The position numbers were made by a program, and so were the translations under genes. Positions 1-9,072 of a stretch of DNA of 64,000 nt are shown here, piece after piece (positions within the stretch are counted from its first letter, which is position 1; each line of letters begins with the position of its first letter). Below the pieces are notes generated by a model. The model was given only the letters and a program-made list of their open reading frames with translations, made no database searches and was not told the origin of the DNA. Source of the DNA: Blastococcus saxobsidens DD2 (GTDB lineage: Bacteria; Actinomycetota; Actinomycetes; Mycobacteriales; Geodermatophilaceae). The stretch is taken from contig NC_016943.1 in NCBI RefSeq assembly GCF_000284015.1, forward strand, positions 2,893,541 to 2,957,540, in the 5' to 3' direction.

Positions 1-871
1 GGAGCAGGGCCAGGACGGTGCCGAAGCGCGGCGGCCCGGCCGTTCCGGTCGAGGTCCGGTCCCCACCACCCGAGGGCGCGGCGACCGCGGGGGCGGTGCC
101 GGCCACCGTGCTCTCCGGCGCCGGCGGCACCGCTTCCGGCCGGGGCGTGCCACCCTCGGCCGGGGTCTCCGGCGCTCCGGCCGCGTCCGGGCCGGTGCGG
201 CCACCGGAGGACAGGATGTCGGGGACGGCGATGTCGTAGCGGCGCCCGGCCCAGAGGCCGAACAGGTACCCGCCCAGGTACCAGGTCGGCAGCCCGATCA
301 GGAGCCCGAAGACCAGGACCAGCCCGATGTCGGCGCCGACCAGCTCGGCCGCGGCCACCGGCCCCGGGTGGGGCGGCACGAACGCGTGCATGACGGCGAA
401 CGCCCCGGCCACCGGCAGTCCGTAGGTGAGCAGCGAGCCGCCCAGCCGGCGGGCCACGGTGAAGACGATCGGCAGGAAGACGACGAGCCCGGCGTCGAAG
501 AAGATCGGGAAGCCGAAGAGGAGTGCGGCGACGCCGAGGGCCAAGGGGGCCCGCTGCTCGCCGAAGCGGCGCACCAGGCTGTCGGCCAGCACCTGCGCCC
601 CGCCGCTGAACTCCAGCAGCCGGCCGAGCATCGCGCCGAGCCCCACCAGCAGGGCGACGGCGGCGAGCGTGCTGCCGAAGCCGGTGGTCAGCGTGCCGAC
701 CACGTCCGCCAGGGGCACCTGGGCGGCCAGTGCCACGAGGAAGCTGACCAGCACCAGCGCCAGGAAGGCGTGCAGCTTGAGCTTCATGATCAGGAACAGC
801 AGGAGGGCGACCCCCGCGGCGGCGATGAGCAACAGCGGACCGGCACCCAGTGCGGGTTCGACCTCGGGCAT
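1..871 (-). CDS. gntP: GntP-family gluconate/H+ symporter, 3' end cut by window edge
   Basis: Reading from an ATG at 871, the frame stays open for 290 codons to the left edge, so the C-terminal part lies outside the window. The protein starts with a hydrophobic segment (LLLIAAAGVALLLFLIMKLK) followed by several more membrane helices. It carries GntP-type signatures such as VGLGAMLGRLLEFSGGAQ and FGFPIFFDAGLVVFLPI, and HAFVPPHPGPVAAAE. A long Pro/Gly/Ala-rich cytoplasmic loop covers roughly residues 215-280. A strong ribosome site (AGGAGG, 4 nt before ATG) supports the start. It lies 30 bp downstream of the gluconokinase gene on the same strand, which supports gluconate as the substrate. GntP relatives also carry other sugar acids, so the exact substrate is inferred from the neighbour. 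Confidence 0.85.
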   Translation of the reverse strand, partial: MPEVEPALGAGPLLLIAAAGVALLLFLIMKLKLHAFLALVLVSFLVALAAQVPLADVVGTLTTGFGSTLAAVALLVGLGAMLGRLLEFSGGAQVLADSLVRRFGEQRAPLALGVAALLFGFPIFFDAGLVVFLPIVFTVARRLGGSLLTYGLPVAGAFAVMHAFVPPHPGPVAAAELVGADIGLVLVFGLLIGLPTWYLGGYLFGLWAGRRYDIAVPDILSSGGRTGPDAAGAPETPAEGGTPRPEAVPPAPESTVAGTAPAVAAPSGGGDRTSTGTAGPPRFGTVLALL

Positions 872-901
872 GGTTCCTCCTCGAGCGGCGGGTGGGCCTG
901 G

Positions 902-2458
902 CTACGTCTGCACGGTGGGGAGCACCTCGTCCAGCGCGTCGAGCGTGGTGAGCACGTCGGCCAGCGCACGGGTGGACCGCTCGGCGAGCGGGCGCAGCTG
1001 CCGGTACACGGCAACGGCGTCCGGATCCGGGAGGACCGGGTCGTGGACGGCGACCAGCGCCGTCGCGGCGGTCAGGTCGGGCAGCGCGCCCAGCGCGTGC
1101 CAGCCCAGCAGGCAGGCCCCCAGTCCGGTGCCCTCGGGCGAGTCGGCGATCCGGACGGGCAGGTCGAGTGCCGCCGCCAGCGTGCTGACCCACAGCGGTG
1201 AGGCCACCGCGCCGCCGGTCGCCCGCACCTCGCGCACCGGCAGGCCGGTTGCGGCGAAGGCGTCGCGGACCAGCGCCAGCTGCTGGCAGACCCCCTCGAC
1301 CGCGGCCCGTACGAGGTGCTCGCGGCGGTGCTCCCGGCGCAGGCCGAGGTAGGCCCCGCGCAGCCCCGACCGCCACCACGGCGCTCGCTCGCCCAGCAGG
1401 TAGGGCAGGCACAGCAGCCCGCCGCTGCCCACCGGCACCGTCTCGGCCTCGGCCAGCAGCCGGGCGTCGAGCTCGTCGGCGTCCTCCCCCACCAGGTCGG
1501 GCGCCGGCTCGAGGCCGGCGGCGAGCGCCTGCGCGGCCCACCGCACCACCGACCCGCCGTTGTTGATCGCGCCGCCCACCACCCAGGCCTCGTCGGTGAG
1601 CGCGTAGCAGAACAGCCGGCGGTCCGCGTCCACCGTCGGCGCCGGGACGACGACGCGCATCGCACCGCTGGTGCCCAGCGACACCGCGGCGACATCCGGC
1701 CGCACGGCCCCGATGCCGAGGTTGGCGAGCACGCCGTCCGACGCCCCGATGACCACCGGCAGGTCGGCCGGCAGCCCGGTGGCCGACGTGATCTCGGACC
1801 GCAGCCCGCGCAGCGCCGCCGTGGTGGGCAGCACCTCGCCCAGCTGCTCGGCGCGGACGCCGGCGATCTGCAGCGCCTCGCCGTCCCAGCGGCCGGCCCG
1901 GATGTCGTAGAGGCCGGTGGCCGAGGCGCAGGAACGGTCGACCACGTGCCGGCCGCCGCAGAGCGCCGCCACCACCAGCTCCTTGACCCCGCCCCAGCGC
2001 GGCACCCGGGCCACCCGGTCGGGGTCGGCCGCCCGCTCCCACGACAGCTTCACCAGGGGCGACATCGCGTGGACGGGGGTGCCGGTGCGGGCGTGCAGGT
2101 CCGGCGCCCGGCCGTCGGCGACCAGCGCCTGCGCCCACTGCGCGGCCCGGTCGTCGGCCCAGGTCAGCAGCGGCCCGAGCGGGCGGCCGTCGTCGTCCAT
2201 GGGTACCAGCCCGTGCATCGCCGCGCTGAGGGCGACGGCGACGACCCGGTCGCCCCGTTCACGGGCACAGGCTGCGACCGCGGTGAGCGCCTCGATCGCC
2301 GCGCCGACGAGCTCACCGGCGTCCAGCTCGGCGCGTCCGGGGGCCGGCACGAGCAGCGGGTACCCCACGCTGACGACGTCACGGACCCGCCCGTCGACGC
2401 CGGCGGTGACCGCTTTCGTCGACGTCGTCCCCGAGTCGAGACCGACGACGACGTCCAC
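902..2458 (-). CDS. gntK: gluconokinase, FGGY family
   Basis: Phosphorylates D-gluconate to 6-phosphogluconate with ATP in the cytoplasm. The N-terminus carries the FGGY phosphate loop (VVVGLDSGTTSTKAV). SAAMHGLVPMDDDGRPL, TWADDR and RTGTPVHAMSPL match the Bacillus-type GntK branch better than xylulokinases. A second ATP-site motif (SLGTSGAMRVVV) lies near the middle and a Gly-rich ATGGAVASPLW segment toward the end. I chose the GTG at 2458 because AGAGGG sits 7 nt upstream; in-frame GTG 2464 and ATG 2497 are alternatives. The product is about 518 residues, normal for the family. The gene ends in TAG (902-904), which matters because an in-frame TAG elsewhere in this window appears to be decoded. 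The permease gene follows directly, making a gluconate-use pair. Confidence 0.85.
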   Translation of the reverse strand: MDVVVGLDSGTTSTKAVTAGVDGRVRDVVSVGYPLLVPAPGRAELDAGELVGAAIEALTAVAACARERGDRVVAVALSAAMHGLVPMDDDGRPLGPLLTWADDRAAQWAQALVADGRAPDLHARTGTPVHAMSPLVKLSWERAADPDRVARVPRWGGVKELVVAALCGGRHVVDRSCASATGLYDIRAGRWDGEALQIAGVRAEQLGEVLPTTAALRGLRSEITSATGLPADLPVVIGASDGVLANLGIGAVRPDVAAVSLGTSGAMRVVVPAPTVDADRRLFCYALTDEAWVVGGAINNGGSVVRWAAQALAAGLEPAPDLVGEDADELDARLLAEAETVPVGSGGLLCLPYLLGERAPWWRSGLRGAYLGLRREHRREHLVRAAVEGVCQQLALVRDAFAATGLPVREVRATGGAVASPLWVSTLAAALDLPVRIADSPEGTGLGACLLGWHALGALPDLTAATALVAVHDPVLPDPDAVAVYRQLRPLAERSTRALADVLTTLDALDEVLPTVQT

Positions 2459-2543
2459 GCCCACCCCCTCTGCGACCAGCCGGTTCGCTGGCCGCATCCT
2501 GCCCGGGTGGCGGACCGGGGGGCAACCGCGACCGGCGCGCCGC

Positions 2544-3866
2544 TCAGCGGTAGGCGGAGGTGCCGCGCATCCGGGCCCGCACGGCCGCGTGCAACGGCGC
2601 CAGCACGACGCCGTCCCGGGCCAGCCGCCCACGGAGCTCTCGGCGGTGGCGGAGGACGCCTCCCAGCCCGATGGCCCAGAACAGGTACTGGGCGGCGAAC
2701 GCCGCCCGGAAGGCGTCCAGGTCGTAGTCCGCGGAGGTACCCGGGGTGAGGACGTCGAGGACGACGCCCACGACCAGGATGGTGAGCAACGAGGCCACGA
2801 ACCCGCCCACGTTCACCACGCCGCTGGCGCTGCCGTGCCGCTCCGCCGGGTTCTCCGTGCGGGCGAAGTCGAAGCCGATCATCGAGCCGGGCCCGTTGGT
2901 GCCCAGCACCGCCACGAGCAGCACGAGCAGCGGCAGGGGCGCGCGCCCGGGCCAGAGGAGGACCACGGTCCACACCGTCGCGGTCGCCGCCAGGATGCCG
3001 AAGACGAGGTCCGACCGGCGCAGCGGCCAGCGGCCGCACAGCCGCCCGAAGGCGGGCCCGACAGCCATGCCGACGACGACCAGGAGGGTGAGCAGCCCGG
3101 CCGCCGTGCCGGGGGCCAGCCCCTGCCCGACGACGAGGAACGGATAGCCCCAGAGCAGCACGAACACCGTGCCCGAGAACTGGGTGACCAGGTGCGTGTA
3201 CAGGCCGATCCGGGTGCCCGGCTCCCGCCACGTCTCGCCCAGCCCTCGGCGCAGCTGGGCCAGCCCGACCGCGGGCGGCCGCGGGGTGCCCTCCGGTGCG
3301 TCGCGCAACGCGAGGAGCACCAGGAGCGCCACCAGCACCCCGGTCGCCGCGGCGCCCACGAACGTCGCCGTCCACGACGTCGCATGCAGCAGCGTGACCA
3401 GCGGGTAGGCGGCCACGATCGACCCGACCTGACCGAGGATGCCGGTCAGCTGGGTGACCAGCGGGGCCGCCGCCCCCGGGAACCAGAAGGAGACGATCCG
3501 CAGCACGCTGATGAAGGTCATCGCGTCGCCGGCGCCCACCAGCACCCGGGCAGCGATCGCCGTGGGGACGTCGGTGGCCAGGCCGAGCGCCAGCTGACCG
3601 GCGGCCATCGTCACTGCGCCGGCCAGGATCATCCGGCGCGAGCCCCAGGCGTCCAGCGCCACACCCACCGGCACCTGCAGTCCGGCGTACACGGCCAGCT
3701 GCAGCACCAGGAACAGCGACACCGCCGATGCGCCGGCGGAGAACCGCTCCTGCGCCTCGACCGTCGCCACACCCAGCGAGGAGCGGTGGAACACCGCGAC
3801 GGCGTAGGCCAGCAGCCCGATGCCCCACATCGCGTAGGCGCGGGCCGACGGCCGGGTCGCGGGCAC
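2544..3866 (-). CDS. major facilitator superfamily transporter
   Basis: A 440-residue, 12-helix-type MFS permease. Typical features are an N-terminal helix (YAMWGIGLLAYAVAVFHR), the loop 2-3 motif region with GVALDAWGSRR, and the GxGD segment (RVLVGAGDAMTFISVLRIV) seen in helix 4-5. The substrate cannot be told from sequence. I chose GTG 3866, which follows AGGTGA by 5 nt; a longer reading from GTG 3929 is open but adds a low-complexity leader. It is read in the same direction as gntK and ends 86 bp before it, so co-transcription is possible. It diverges from the cupin gene at 4114. Confidence 0.8.
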   Translation of the reverse strand: MPATRPSARAYAMWGIGLLAYAVAVFHRSSLGVATVEAQERFSAGASAVSLFLVLQLAVYAGLQVPVGVALDAWGSRRMILAGAVTMAAGQLALGLATDVPTAIAARVLVGAGDAMTFISVLRIVSFWFPGAAAPLVTQLTGILGQVGSIVAAYPLVTLLHATSWTATFVGAAATGVLVALLVLLALRDAPEGTPRPPAVGLAQLRRGLGETWREPGTRIGLYTHLVTQFSGTVFVLLWGYPFLVVGQGLAPGTAAGLLTLLVVVGMAVGPAFGRLCGRWPLRRSDLVFGILAATATVWTVVLLWPGRAPLPLLVLLVAVLGTNGPGSMIGFDFARTENPAERHGSASGVVNVGGFVASLLTILVVGVVLDVLTPGTSADYDLDAFRAAFAAQYLFWAIGLGGVLRHRRELRGRLARDGVVLAPLHAAVRARMRGTSAYR

Positions 3867-4113
3867 GGAGGTCACCTGGGGACGACACCGGCGGACGCCC
3901 GGACCTTCCCCGGGCCGTGGTGAGTTCACTCACGCACCAGCTCCGGCAGGGCGATCAGCATCGACTGGCGCCGGCCGGCCGGTGATCCACACCGCCGGGT
4001 GCCGACGACTACTCCCGGTGCGGACCGGGCAGGAGCAGGCCGTCACCGGTCCGGACCGCCGTGGAGGCGGACCGACCGCAGCCCTTGCCCGCGAGACGAG
4101 AGGAGCGCCGTCC

Positions 4114-4515
4114 ATGGCGTCCGTCATCCACTACACGATCGCGACCGAAGCAGAGAAGAGCCCCGACTTCCGGCGGGTCCTCTGGACCGGCACGAACACC
4201 CAGCTGGTGATCATGACGATCCCGAAGGGCGGGGAGATCGGCGAGGAGACCCACGAGGACATCGACCAGATCCTCACCTTCGTCAGCGGGACCGGGAAGG
4301 CGATCGTCTCCGGCTCGGAGAAGAACGTCGCGCAGGGCGACCTCGTCGTCGTCCCGGCCGGCACGAAGCACAACTTCGTCAACACCGGCGAGAACCCGCT
4401 GATCCTCTACACCGTCTACGGCCCGCCGGAGCACGCCGACGGCGCGGTGCACACGACCAAGGAAGAGGCCGACGAGGCCGAGGAGTCGGGCAAGGACGAG
4501 CCCCCCACGTCCTGA
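4114..4515 (+). CDS. cupin-domain protein
   Basis: A 133-residue single-cupin protein. The first cupin motif is visible around EETHEDIDQILTFVSGTGKA and the second around GDLVVVPAGTKHNFVNTGENP. The metal-ligand pattern (H near residue 45, E, then H near 93) is plausible for a small metal-binding cupin of the cupin_2 type. The C-terminus is strongly acidic (KEEADEAEESGKDEPP). ATG 4114 lies 8 nt after AGGAG. The gene stands alone and is followed by a strong hairpin. The reaction is unknown; relatives are generally annotated only as cupin-domain proteins. Confidence 0.85.
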   Translation: MASVIHYTIATEAEKSPDFRRVLWTGTNTQLVIMTIPKGGEIGEETHEDIDQILTFVSGTGKAIVSGSEKNVAQGDLVVVPAGTKHNFVNTGENPLILYTVYGPPEHADGAVHTTKEEADEAEESGKDEPPTS

Positions 4516-4533
4516 GCGGCTCGTCCCCACCAC

Positions 4534-4571
4534 CGGCGGCGGCCGGGCACCCCGGTGCCCGGCCGCCGCCG
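4534..4571 (+). terminator. strong GC hairpin after the cupin gene
   Basis: A perfect 17-bp inverted repeat (4534-4550 and 4555-4571) with a CCCG loop, 19 bp after the cupin stop codon and 60 bp before the next gene. There is no T-run, as is usual for terminators in high-GC actinobacteria. Confidence 0.7.
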
Positions 4572-4631
4572 TCTCCGTGCACCGCCACCCGGGTGTGGCC
4601 GGCCCACTGCCCGGGGACCAGACTCGTCGCC

Positions 4632-7493
4632 ATGAGCGCTCCGGCCACCGGCTCCCCGACCACGCGTGAGGAAGCGGGCCGCACGGTCGTCGCCGAGCTC
4701 CGCCGCGCCGGCATCGGCGACGTCGACGACTCCGGGCTGGCCCGGGCCCTGTACTCCTCGGACGCGTCGCTGTACCGGGTGCTGCCCCGGGCCGTCGTCC
4801 GGCCCCGTCACCCCGACGAGATCGTGGCGACCCTCGAGGTGTGCCGGTCCCTCGGGGTCCCGCTGACCGCCCGCGGCGCGGGGACGTCGATCGCCGGGAA
4901 CGCCGTCGGCACCGGCGTCGTCCTGGACACCAGCCGCCACCTAGACCGGGTGCGTGCCGTCGACCAGGAGGCCGGGACGGCCACCGTGGATCCCGGGGTG
5001 GTGCAGGCGGCGCTGCAGACGGCCGCCCGCCCGCACGGGTTGCGCTTCGGCCCGGACCCGAGCACGCACAACCGCTGCACCGTCGGCGGGATGATCGGCA
5101 ACAACGCGTGCGGCTCCCGGGCGCTGGGCTACGGCCGGACGTCGGACAACGTCGTGGCGCTGGACGTGGTCACCGGGAGCGGCACCCGCCTGACCGTCGG
5201 CCCGGGCACCGGCCCCCGCGACGGCGTCCTCGCCGACCTGCACCGTCTGGTCGCCGCCGAGCTCGCGACCATCCGCACCGAGTTCGGCCGCTTCGGCCGG
5301 CAGGTGTCCGGCTACTCGCTGGAGCACCTGCTGCCCGAACGCGGCTTCGACGTCGCGCGTGCGCTGGTGGGCAGCGAGGGCACGCTCGCGGTGGTGCTGG
5401 GCGCGACGGTGCGGCTGGTCACCGACGCCCCGGTGCGCGGCCTGGTCGTGCTGGGCTACCCCACGATGGCCGACGCCGCCGACGCCACCCCGGGGCTGCT
5501 GCCCCACGAGCCCACGGCGGTCGAGGGGCTCGACTCGCGCATGGTGCAGCGGCTGCGGGACGTGCCGGCCGCCGTCGTCCCCGAGCTGCCCCGCGGAGAG
5601 GGCTGGCTGGTCGTCGAGCTGACCGGCGAGACCGTGGCCGAGGTGGTGGCCAAGGCCCGCGGGGTGCTGGCCGACGCGGGCGCCCTGGACTCCCTCGTCG
5701 TCACCGACCCGGCGGAGGCCGCGGCCATCTGGCGGATCCGCGAGGACGGTGCGGGGCTCGCCGCCCGAACCAGCGACGGGCACCCCGCGCACGCCGGCTG
5801 GGAGGACGCCGCCGTCCCGGTCGAGCGGCTCGGCGCCTACCTGCGCGACTTCGACGCCCTGCTGGACCAGCACGGCCTGCAGTGCGTGCCCTACGGGCAC
5901 TTCGGGGACGGCTGCGTGCACGGCCGGATCGACTTCCCGTTCGGTTCCGGTGGTGACCGGGGTCGCGGCGCCTACCGGGCCTTCGTCGAGGACGCCGCCC
6001 GGCTGGTCGCCGGCTACGGGGGCTCGCTGTCCGGGGAGCACGGTGACGGCCGGGCACGCAGCGAGCTGCTGCCGCACATGTACTCCCCCGCCGCCCTGTC
6101 GCTGTTCGAGCGGGTCAAGGGCCTGTTCGACCCGGCCGACGTGCTCAACCCGGGGGTACTGGTGCGCCCGGCTCCGCTCGACGAGGACGTGCGGATGGCC
6201 GCCGCGCCGGCGCTCAGGAAGGGGCTGGCGCTGGCCTACCGGCACGACGACGGCGACTTCTCCGCCGCCGTGCACCGCTGCACCGGCGTCGGCAAGTGCC
6301 GGGCCGACCTGCAGTCCTCCGGCGGGGTCATGTGCCCGTCCTGGCCGGCGACCCGCGAGGAGAAGGACACGACCCGCGGCCGGGCGCGGGTGCTGCAGGA
6401 GATGCTCGCCCCGGGCGGCCCGGTGACGGACTGGCGGTCGCCGGAGGTGCACGCGGCGCTGGACCTCTGCCTGTCCTGCAAGGGCTGCTCGCGCGACTGC
6501 CCCACCGGCGTGGACATGGCGACCTACAAGGCCGAGGTGCTGCACCAGTCCTACAAGCGTCGGCTGCGGCCGATCTCGCACTACACGCTGGGCCGGCTGC
6601 CGTTCTGGGCCGACCTGGCCGCACGGGCGCCGCGGCTGGTCAACGCCGTGCTCACCTCGCGTCTCGGCGGGCGGCTGGCCAAGTGGGGAGCGGGCATGGA
6701 CCAGCGGCGGGAGGTGCCCCCGTTCGCACCCCGCACCTTCCGCCAGCAGTGGGCCGACCGGCCGGCGCACGGCGAGGGCGGGGTGGGCGGGCAGGCAGTG
6801 GCGCTGTGGGTCGACTCGTTCACCGACCACTTCGCCCCCGAGGTCGCCGTCGCCGCCGCGCGGGTGCTCACCGACGCGGGATACCGGGTGGAGGTGCCCG
6901 GCGCGGACACCTGCTGCGGGCTGACCTGGATCACCACCGGCCAGCTCGACGCCGCCCGGGGCATCCTGGGGGGCACCGTGCGCGCCCTCGCCCCGCTCGC
7001 GGCGGCCGGCGTCCCGGTCGTCGGCATCGAACCCTCGTGCACCGCGGTCCTGCGCAGCGAGGCGCTGGAGCTGGTGGGCGGGCCGGAGGCCGAGCAGGTC
7101 GCCGCCGCCACCCGCACCCTGGCCGAGCTGCTCGCCGCCACCCCGGGCTGGACGCCGCCGTCGCTGGACGGCCTGGAGATCGTCGCCCAGCCGCACTGCC
7201 ACCACGCCTCGGTGCTGGGCTGGTCGGCCGACGCCAAGCTCCTCGAGCAGGCCGGCGCCCGGGTGACGCGGCTCGGCGGCTGCTGCGGGCTGGCCGGCAA
7301 CTGGGGCGTGGAGCGCGGGCACCACGACGTCTCCGTGGCGGTCGCCGAGCAGCAGCTGCTGCCCGCCGTCCGCGACCTGGCGCCCGACGCGGTGGTGCTG
7401 GCCGACGGCTTCTCCTGCCGGACCCAGCTCGACCAGCTGGCGGGCCGGCGGGGCCGGCACCTCGCGGAGCTGCTGGCGGAACGGCTGCCCTGA
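4632..7493 (+). CDS. FAD-linked oxidase fused to 4Fe-4S/CCG domains (GlcD-GlcF type)
   Basis: A 953-residue fusion of a GlcD-like flavoprotein and a GlcF/LutA-like iron-sulfur part. An FAD-binding PCMH domain covers roughly residues 45-230 (TARGAGTSIAGNAVGTG, GGMIGNNACGSRALGYG). The FAD-oxidase C-terminal domain follows to about 530 (YGHFGDGCVHGRIDFP, SGEHGDGRARSELLPHMY). Then come the cluster motifs CTGVGKCR and CLSCKGCSRDCP (about 550-640). Two CCG domains follow (CCGLTW, PSCTAVL, CCGLAGNWG). The family oxidises 2-hydroxy acids such as D-lactate, glycolate or D-2-hydroxyglutarate and passes electrons to quinone or an electron carrier; the substrate here is not determinable. ATG 4632 gives a start typical of the family. 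A longer paralogue lies at 30319-33438. Confidence 0.85.
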   Translation: MSAPATGSPTTREEAGRTVVAELRRAGIGDVDDSGLARALYSSDASLYRVLPRAVVRPRHPDEIVATLEVCRSLGVPLTARGAGTSIAGNAVGTGVVLDTSRHLDRVRAVDQEAGTATVDPGVVQAALQTAARPHGLRFGPDPSTHNRCTVGGMIGNNACGSRALGYGRTSDNVVALDVVTGSGTRLTVGPGTGPRDGVLADLHRLVAAELATIRTEFGRFGRQVSGYSLEHLLPERGFDVARALVGSEGTLAVVLGATVRLVTDAPVRGLVVLGYPTMADAADATPGLLPHEPTAVEGLDSRMVQRLRDVPAAVVPELPRGEGWLVVELTGETVAEVVAKARGVLADAGALDSLVVTDPAEAAAIWRIREDGAGLAARTSDGHPAHAGWEDAAVPVERLGAYLRDFDALLDQHGLQCVPYGHFGDGCVHGRIDFPFGSGGDRGRGAYRAFVEDAARLVAGYGGSLSGEHGDGRARSELLPHMYSPAALSLFERVKGLFDPADVLNPGVLVRPAPLDEDVRMAAAPALRKGLALAYRHDDGDFSAAVHRCTGVGKCRADLQSSGGVMCPSWPATREEKDTTRGRARVLQEMLAPGGPVTDWRSPEVHAALDLCLSCKGCSRDCPTGVDMATYKAEVLHQSYKRRLRPISHYTLGRLPFWADLAARAPRLVNAVLTSRLGGRLAKWGAGMDQRREVPPFAPRTFRQQWADRPAHGEGGVGGQAVALWVDSFTDHFAPEVAVAAARVLTDAGYRVEVPGADTCCGLTWITTGQLDAARGILGGTVRALAPLAAAGVPVVGIEPSCTAVLRSEALELVGGPEAEQVAAATRTLAELLAATPGWTPPSLDGLEIVAQPHCHHASVLGWSADAKLLEQAGARVTRLGGCCGLAGNWGVERGHHDVSVAVAEQQLLPAVRDLAPDAVVLADGFSCRTQLDQLAGRRGRHLAELLAERLP

Positions 7494-7514
7494 CCGGCTG
7501 CCACGATGCCGGTC
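7492..7514. terminator. hairpin between convergent genes
   Basis: A perfect 7-bp inverted repeat (GACCGGC at 7492-7498, GCCGGTC at 7508-7514) with a 9-nt loop. It begins at the stop codon of the FAD/4Fe-4S gene and lies 28 bp from the end of the convergent SGNH gene. It could serve either strand. There is no T-run. Confidence 0.45.
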
Positions 7515-7542
7515 GCGGACCACAGCGGTACCGGCCCGACGC

Positions 7543-8202
7543 TCAGGCCGCCGCGTCGTCGTCCCGGCGGGCGCGGGCCGCGGTCAGGACGTACGGTCCC
7601 ACGGCCTCGGCGATGCGCCCGTAGCCGGCCGACGACGGGTGGAACCGGTCCCCGGAGAAGAACGCCGGATCGGTGACGAAGGCACGGGCCACCTCGGCCG
7701 CCACCGCGGCGACCGAGGCGCCGCCGGCCAGGGCGACCTCGGCCTGCCGCTGCTGCAGCACTCCGCAGGCGCCGCGGACGAGGGGCCGCAGCGCCGGGGG
7801 GACGAACGGCACCATCGACATGTCCGGTGCCGGGACGACGACGACGTCGGTGCCGGCGGCGCGGAGCGCCGTCACCGCGGCCGACAGTGCGGCGGCGGCC
7901 TGCTGCGCCGGTACGAACCGGGCGAGGTCGTTGGCGCCGACGACCACGACGGCCAGGTCGGCGGCCAGCGGCAGTGCCCGGCGCACCTGCGCCGCCAGGT
8001 CGGCCGAGACGGCACCGGGGACGGCGAGGACGTGCAGGTCGACGTCGAACCCGTCGTCGGAGAGCGCGCGGGCCAGCCGCGGTCCGAGGGCGTCGGAGAG
8101 GCGGGCGGCGCCGGTGCCGAAGGCGAGCGAGTCACCGAGGACGGCGAGGCGGAGAGCTGTGCGGACCACGCCCGGTGCAACACCGGACCGGGCACCGGCC
8201 AT
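7543..8202 (-). CDS. SGNH/GDSL-family hydrolase
   Basis: A 219-residue esterase or lipase of the SGNH superfamily. Block I is LAVLGDSLAFGTG, with the nucleophile near Ser25. Block III is VVVVGANDLARF, and the catalytic His sits in GDRFHPSSAGYGRI near the C-terminus. No signal peptide is evident, so a cytoplasmic enzyme is likely. The start at ATG 8202 lies 16 bp after the stop of the crotonase gene; it has only a weak ribosome site, so a GTG about 11 codons in is possible. The natural ester substrate is unknown. Confidence 0.8.
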   Translation of the reverse strand: MAGARSGVAPGVVRTALRLAVLGDSLAFGTGAARLSDALGPRLARALSDDGFDVDLHVLAVPGAVSADLAAQVRRALPLAADLAVVVVGANDLARFVPAQQAAAALSAAVTALRAAGTDVVVVPAPDMSMVPFVPPALRPLVRGACGVLQQRQAEVALAGGASVAAVAAEVARAFVTDPAFFSGDRFHPSSAGYGRIAEAVGPYVLTAARARRDDDAAA

Positions 8203-8218
8203 GCCGTGCCCGGGCCCG

Positions 8219-8986
8219 TCAGCGACCGCGCCAGACCGGCTCCCGCCGCTCGGCGAACGCGGTCGAGCCCTCGCGGGCGTCCTCGGACGTGAACACCGGC
8301 GCGGTCACCTCGTCGTGCCGTGCCCATGCCTCCTCGGGTGCCCAGCCCGGCGCCTCCTGGACGATCCGCTTGGTCGCGGCCACCGCGAGCGGGCCGTTGG
8401 CGGCGATCGTCCCGGCGAGCTCCACGGCTGCGTCGACGGCGTCTCCCTCGTCCACCAGCCGGTTCACCAGCCCGGCGGCGGCGGCCCGCTCCGCGCCGAT
8501 CGGCTCCCCGGTCAGCAGCAGCTCCAGCGCCACGGCGCGCGGGACGCGCTGCGGCAGGAGCAGCGCGGCACCTCCGGCGGCCACCAGCGACCGCTTGACC
8601 TCCGGGACGCCGAACCGCGCCGTCCGGCCGGCGACGACCAGGTCGCAGGCGAGGACCAGCTCGAAGCCGCCGGCCAGCGCCCAGCCCTCGACGGCGGCGA
8701 TCAGCGGCTTGCGTGGCGGCGTGCGGGTGATCCCGCACAGCCCGCGGCCGGGCAGCGACGGGCTCTCCCCGCGCAGGAACGCCTTGAGGTCCATCCCGGC
8801 CGAGAAGGTGCCCCCGGAGCCGGTGAGCACGCCGGCCCGCAGCTGGTCGTCGGCGTCGAGCTCGTCGACCGCGGCGGCGACCGCCGTGGCCACCTCGGCG
8901 TCGAGGGCGTTGCGGGCCGACGGCCGGTTGATGGTGATCACCTGGACGGCGCCGCGGCGCTCCACCAGGACCTTGCGCTCGTCCAT
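8219..8986 (-). CDS. enoyl-CoA hydratase/isomerase (crotonase) family protein
   Basis: A 255-residue crotonase-fold protein. The oxyanion-hole segment GGTFSAGMDLKAF is present. So are both glutamates that act in true enoyl-CoA hydratases: one in LAGGFELVLACDL and the other in FGVPEVKRSLVAAGG. Hydration of 2-enoyl-CoA in fatty-acid breakdown is therefore likely. ATG 8986 follows GGAGG by 5 nt. It lies downstream of a FabG-like reductase on the same strand but is separated from it by two hairpins, so partial uncoupling is expected. Substrate chain length cannot be told. Confidence 0.85.
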   Translation of the reverse strand: MDERKVLVERRGAVQVITINRPSARNALDAEVATAVAAAVDELDADDQLRAGVLTGSGGTFSAGMDLKAFLRGESPSLPGRGLCGITRTPPRKPLIAAVEGWALAGGFELVLACDLVVAGRTARFGVPEVKRSLVAAGGAALLLPQRVPRAVALELLLTGEPIGAERAAAAGLVNRLVDEGDAVDAAVELAGTIAANGPLAVAATKRIVQEAPGWAPEEAWARHDEVTAPVFTSEDAREGSTAFAERREPVWRGR

Positions 8987-9013
8987 GACGCCTCCTCGGC
9001 GGGGAAGGGAAGC

Positions 9014-9072
9014 GGGGCCGGGCAGCCGGTGCGGCTGCCCGGCCCCGGAAGGCCTGCTGAAGCGGGCCTTCC
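9014..9072 (-). terminator. tandem hairpins after the fabG-like gene
   Basis: Two inverted repeats lie back to back. One is a perfect 14-bp stem at 9014-9027/9033-9046 with a 5-nt loop. The other is an 8-bp stem at 9047-9054/9065-9072 with a 10-nt loop. The second begins right at the stop codon of the SDR gene. They would terminate, or attenuate, transcription of the SDR gene before the crotonase gene. Confidence 0.65.

Noticed and set aside
2459..2632. A longer N-terminus for gntK
   Set aside because: The added residues are Arg/Pro/Cys-rich and overlap the MFS gene; homologues begin at the phosphate-loop strand, near GTG 2458.
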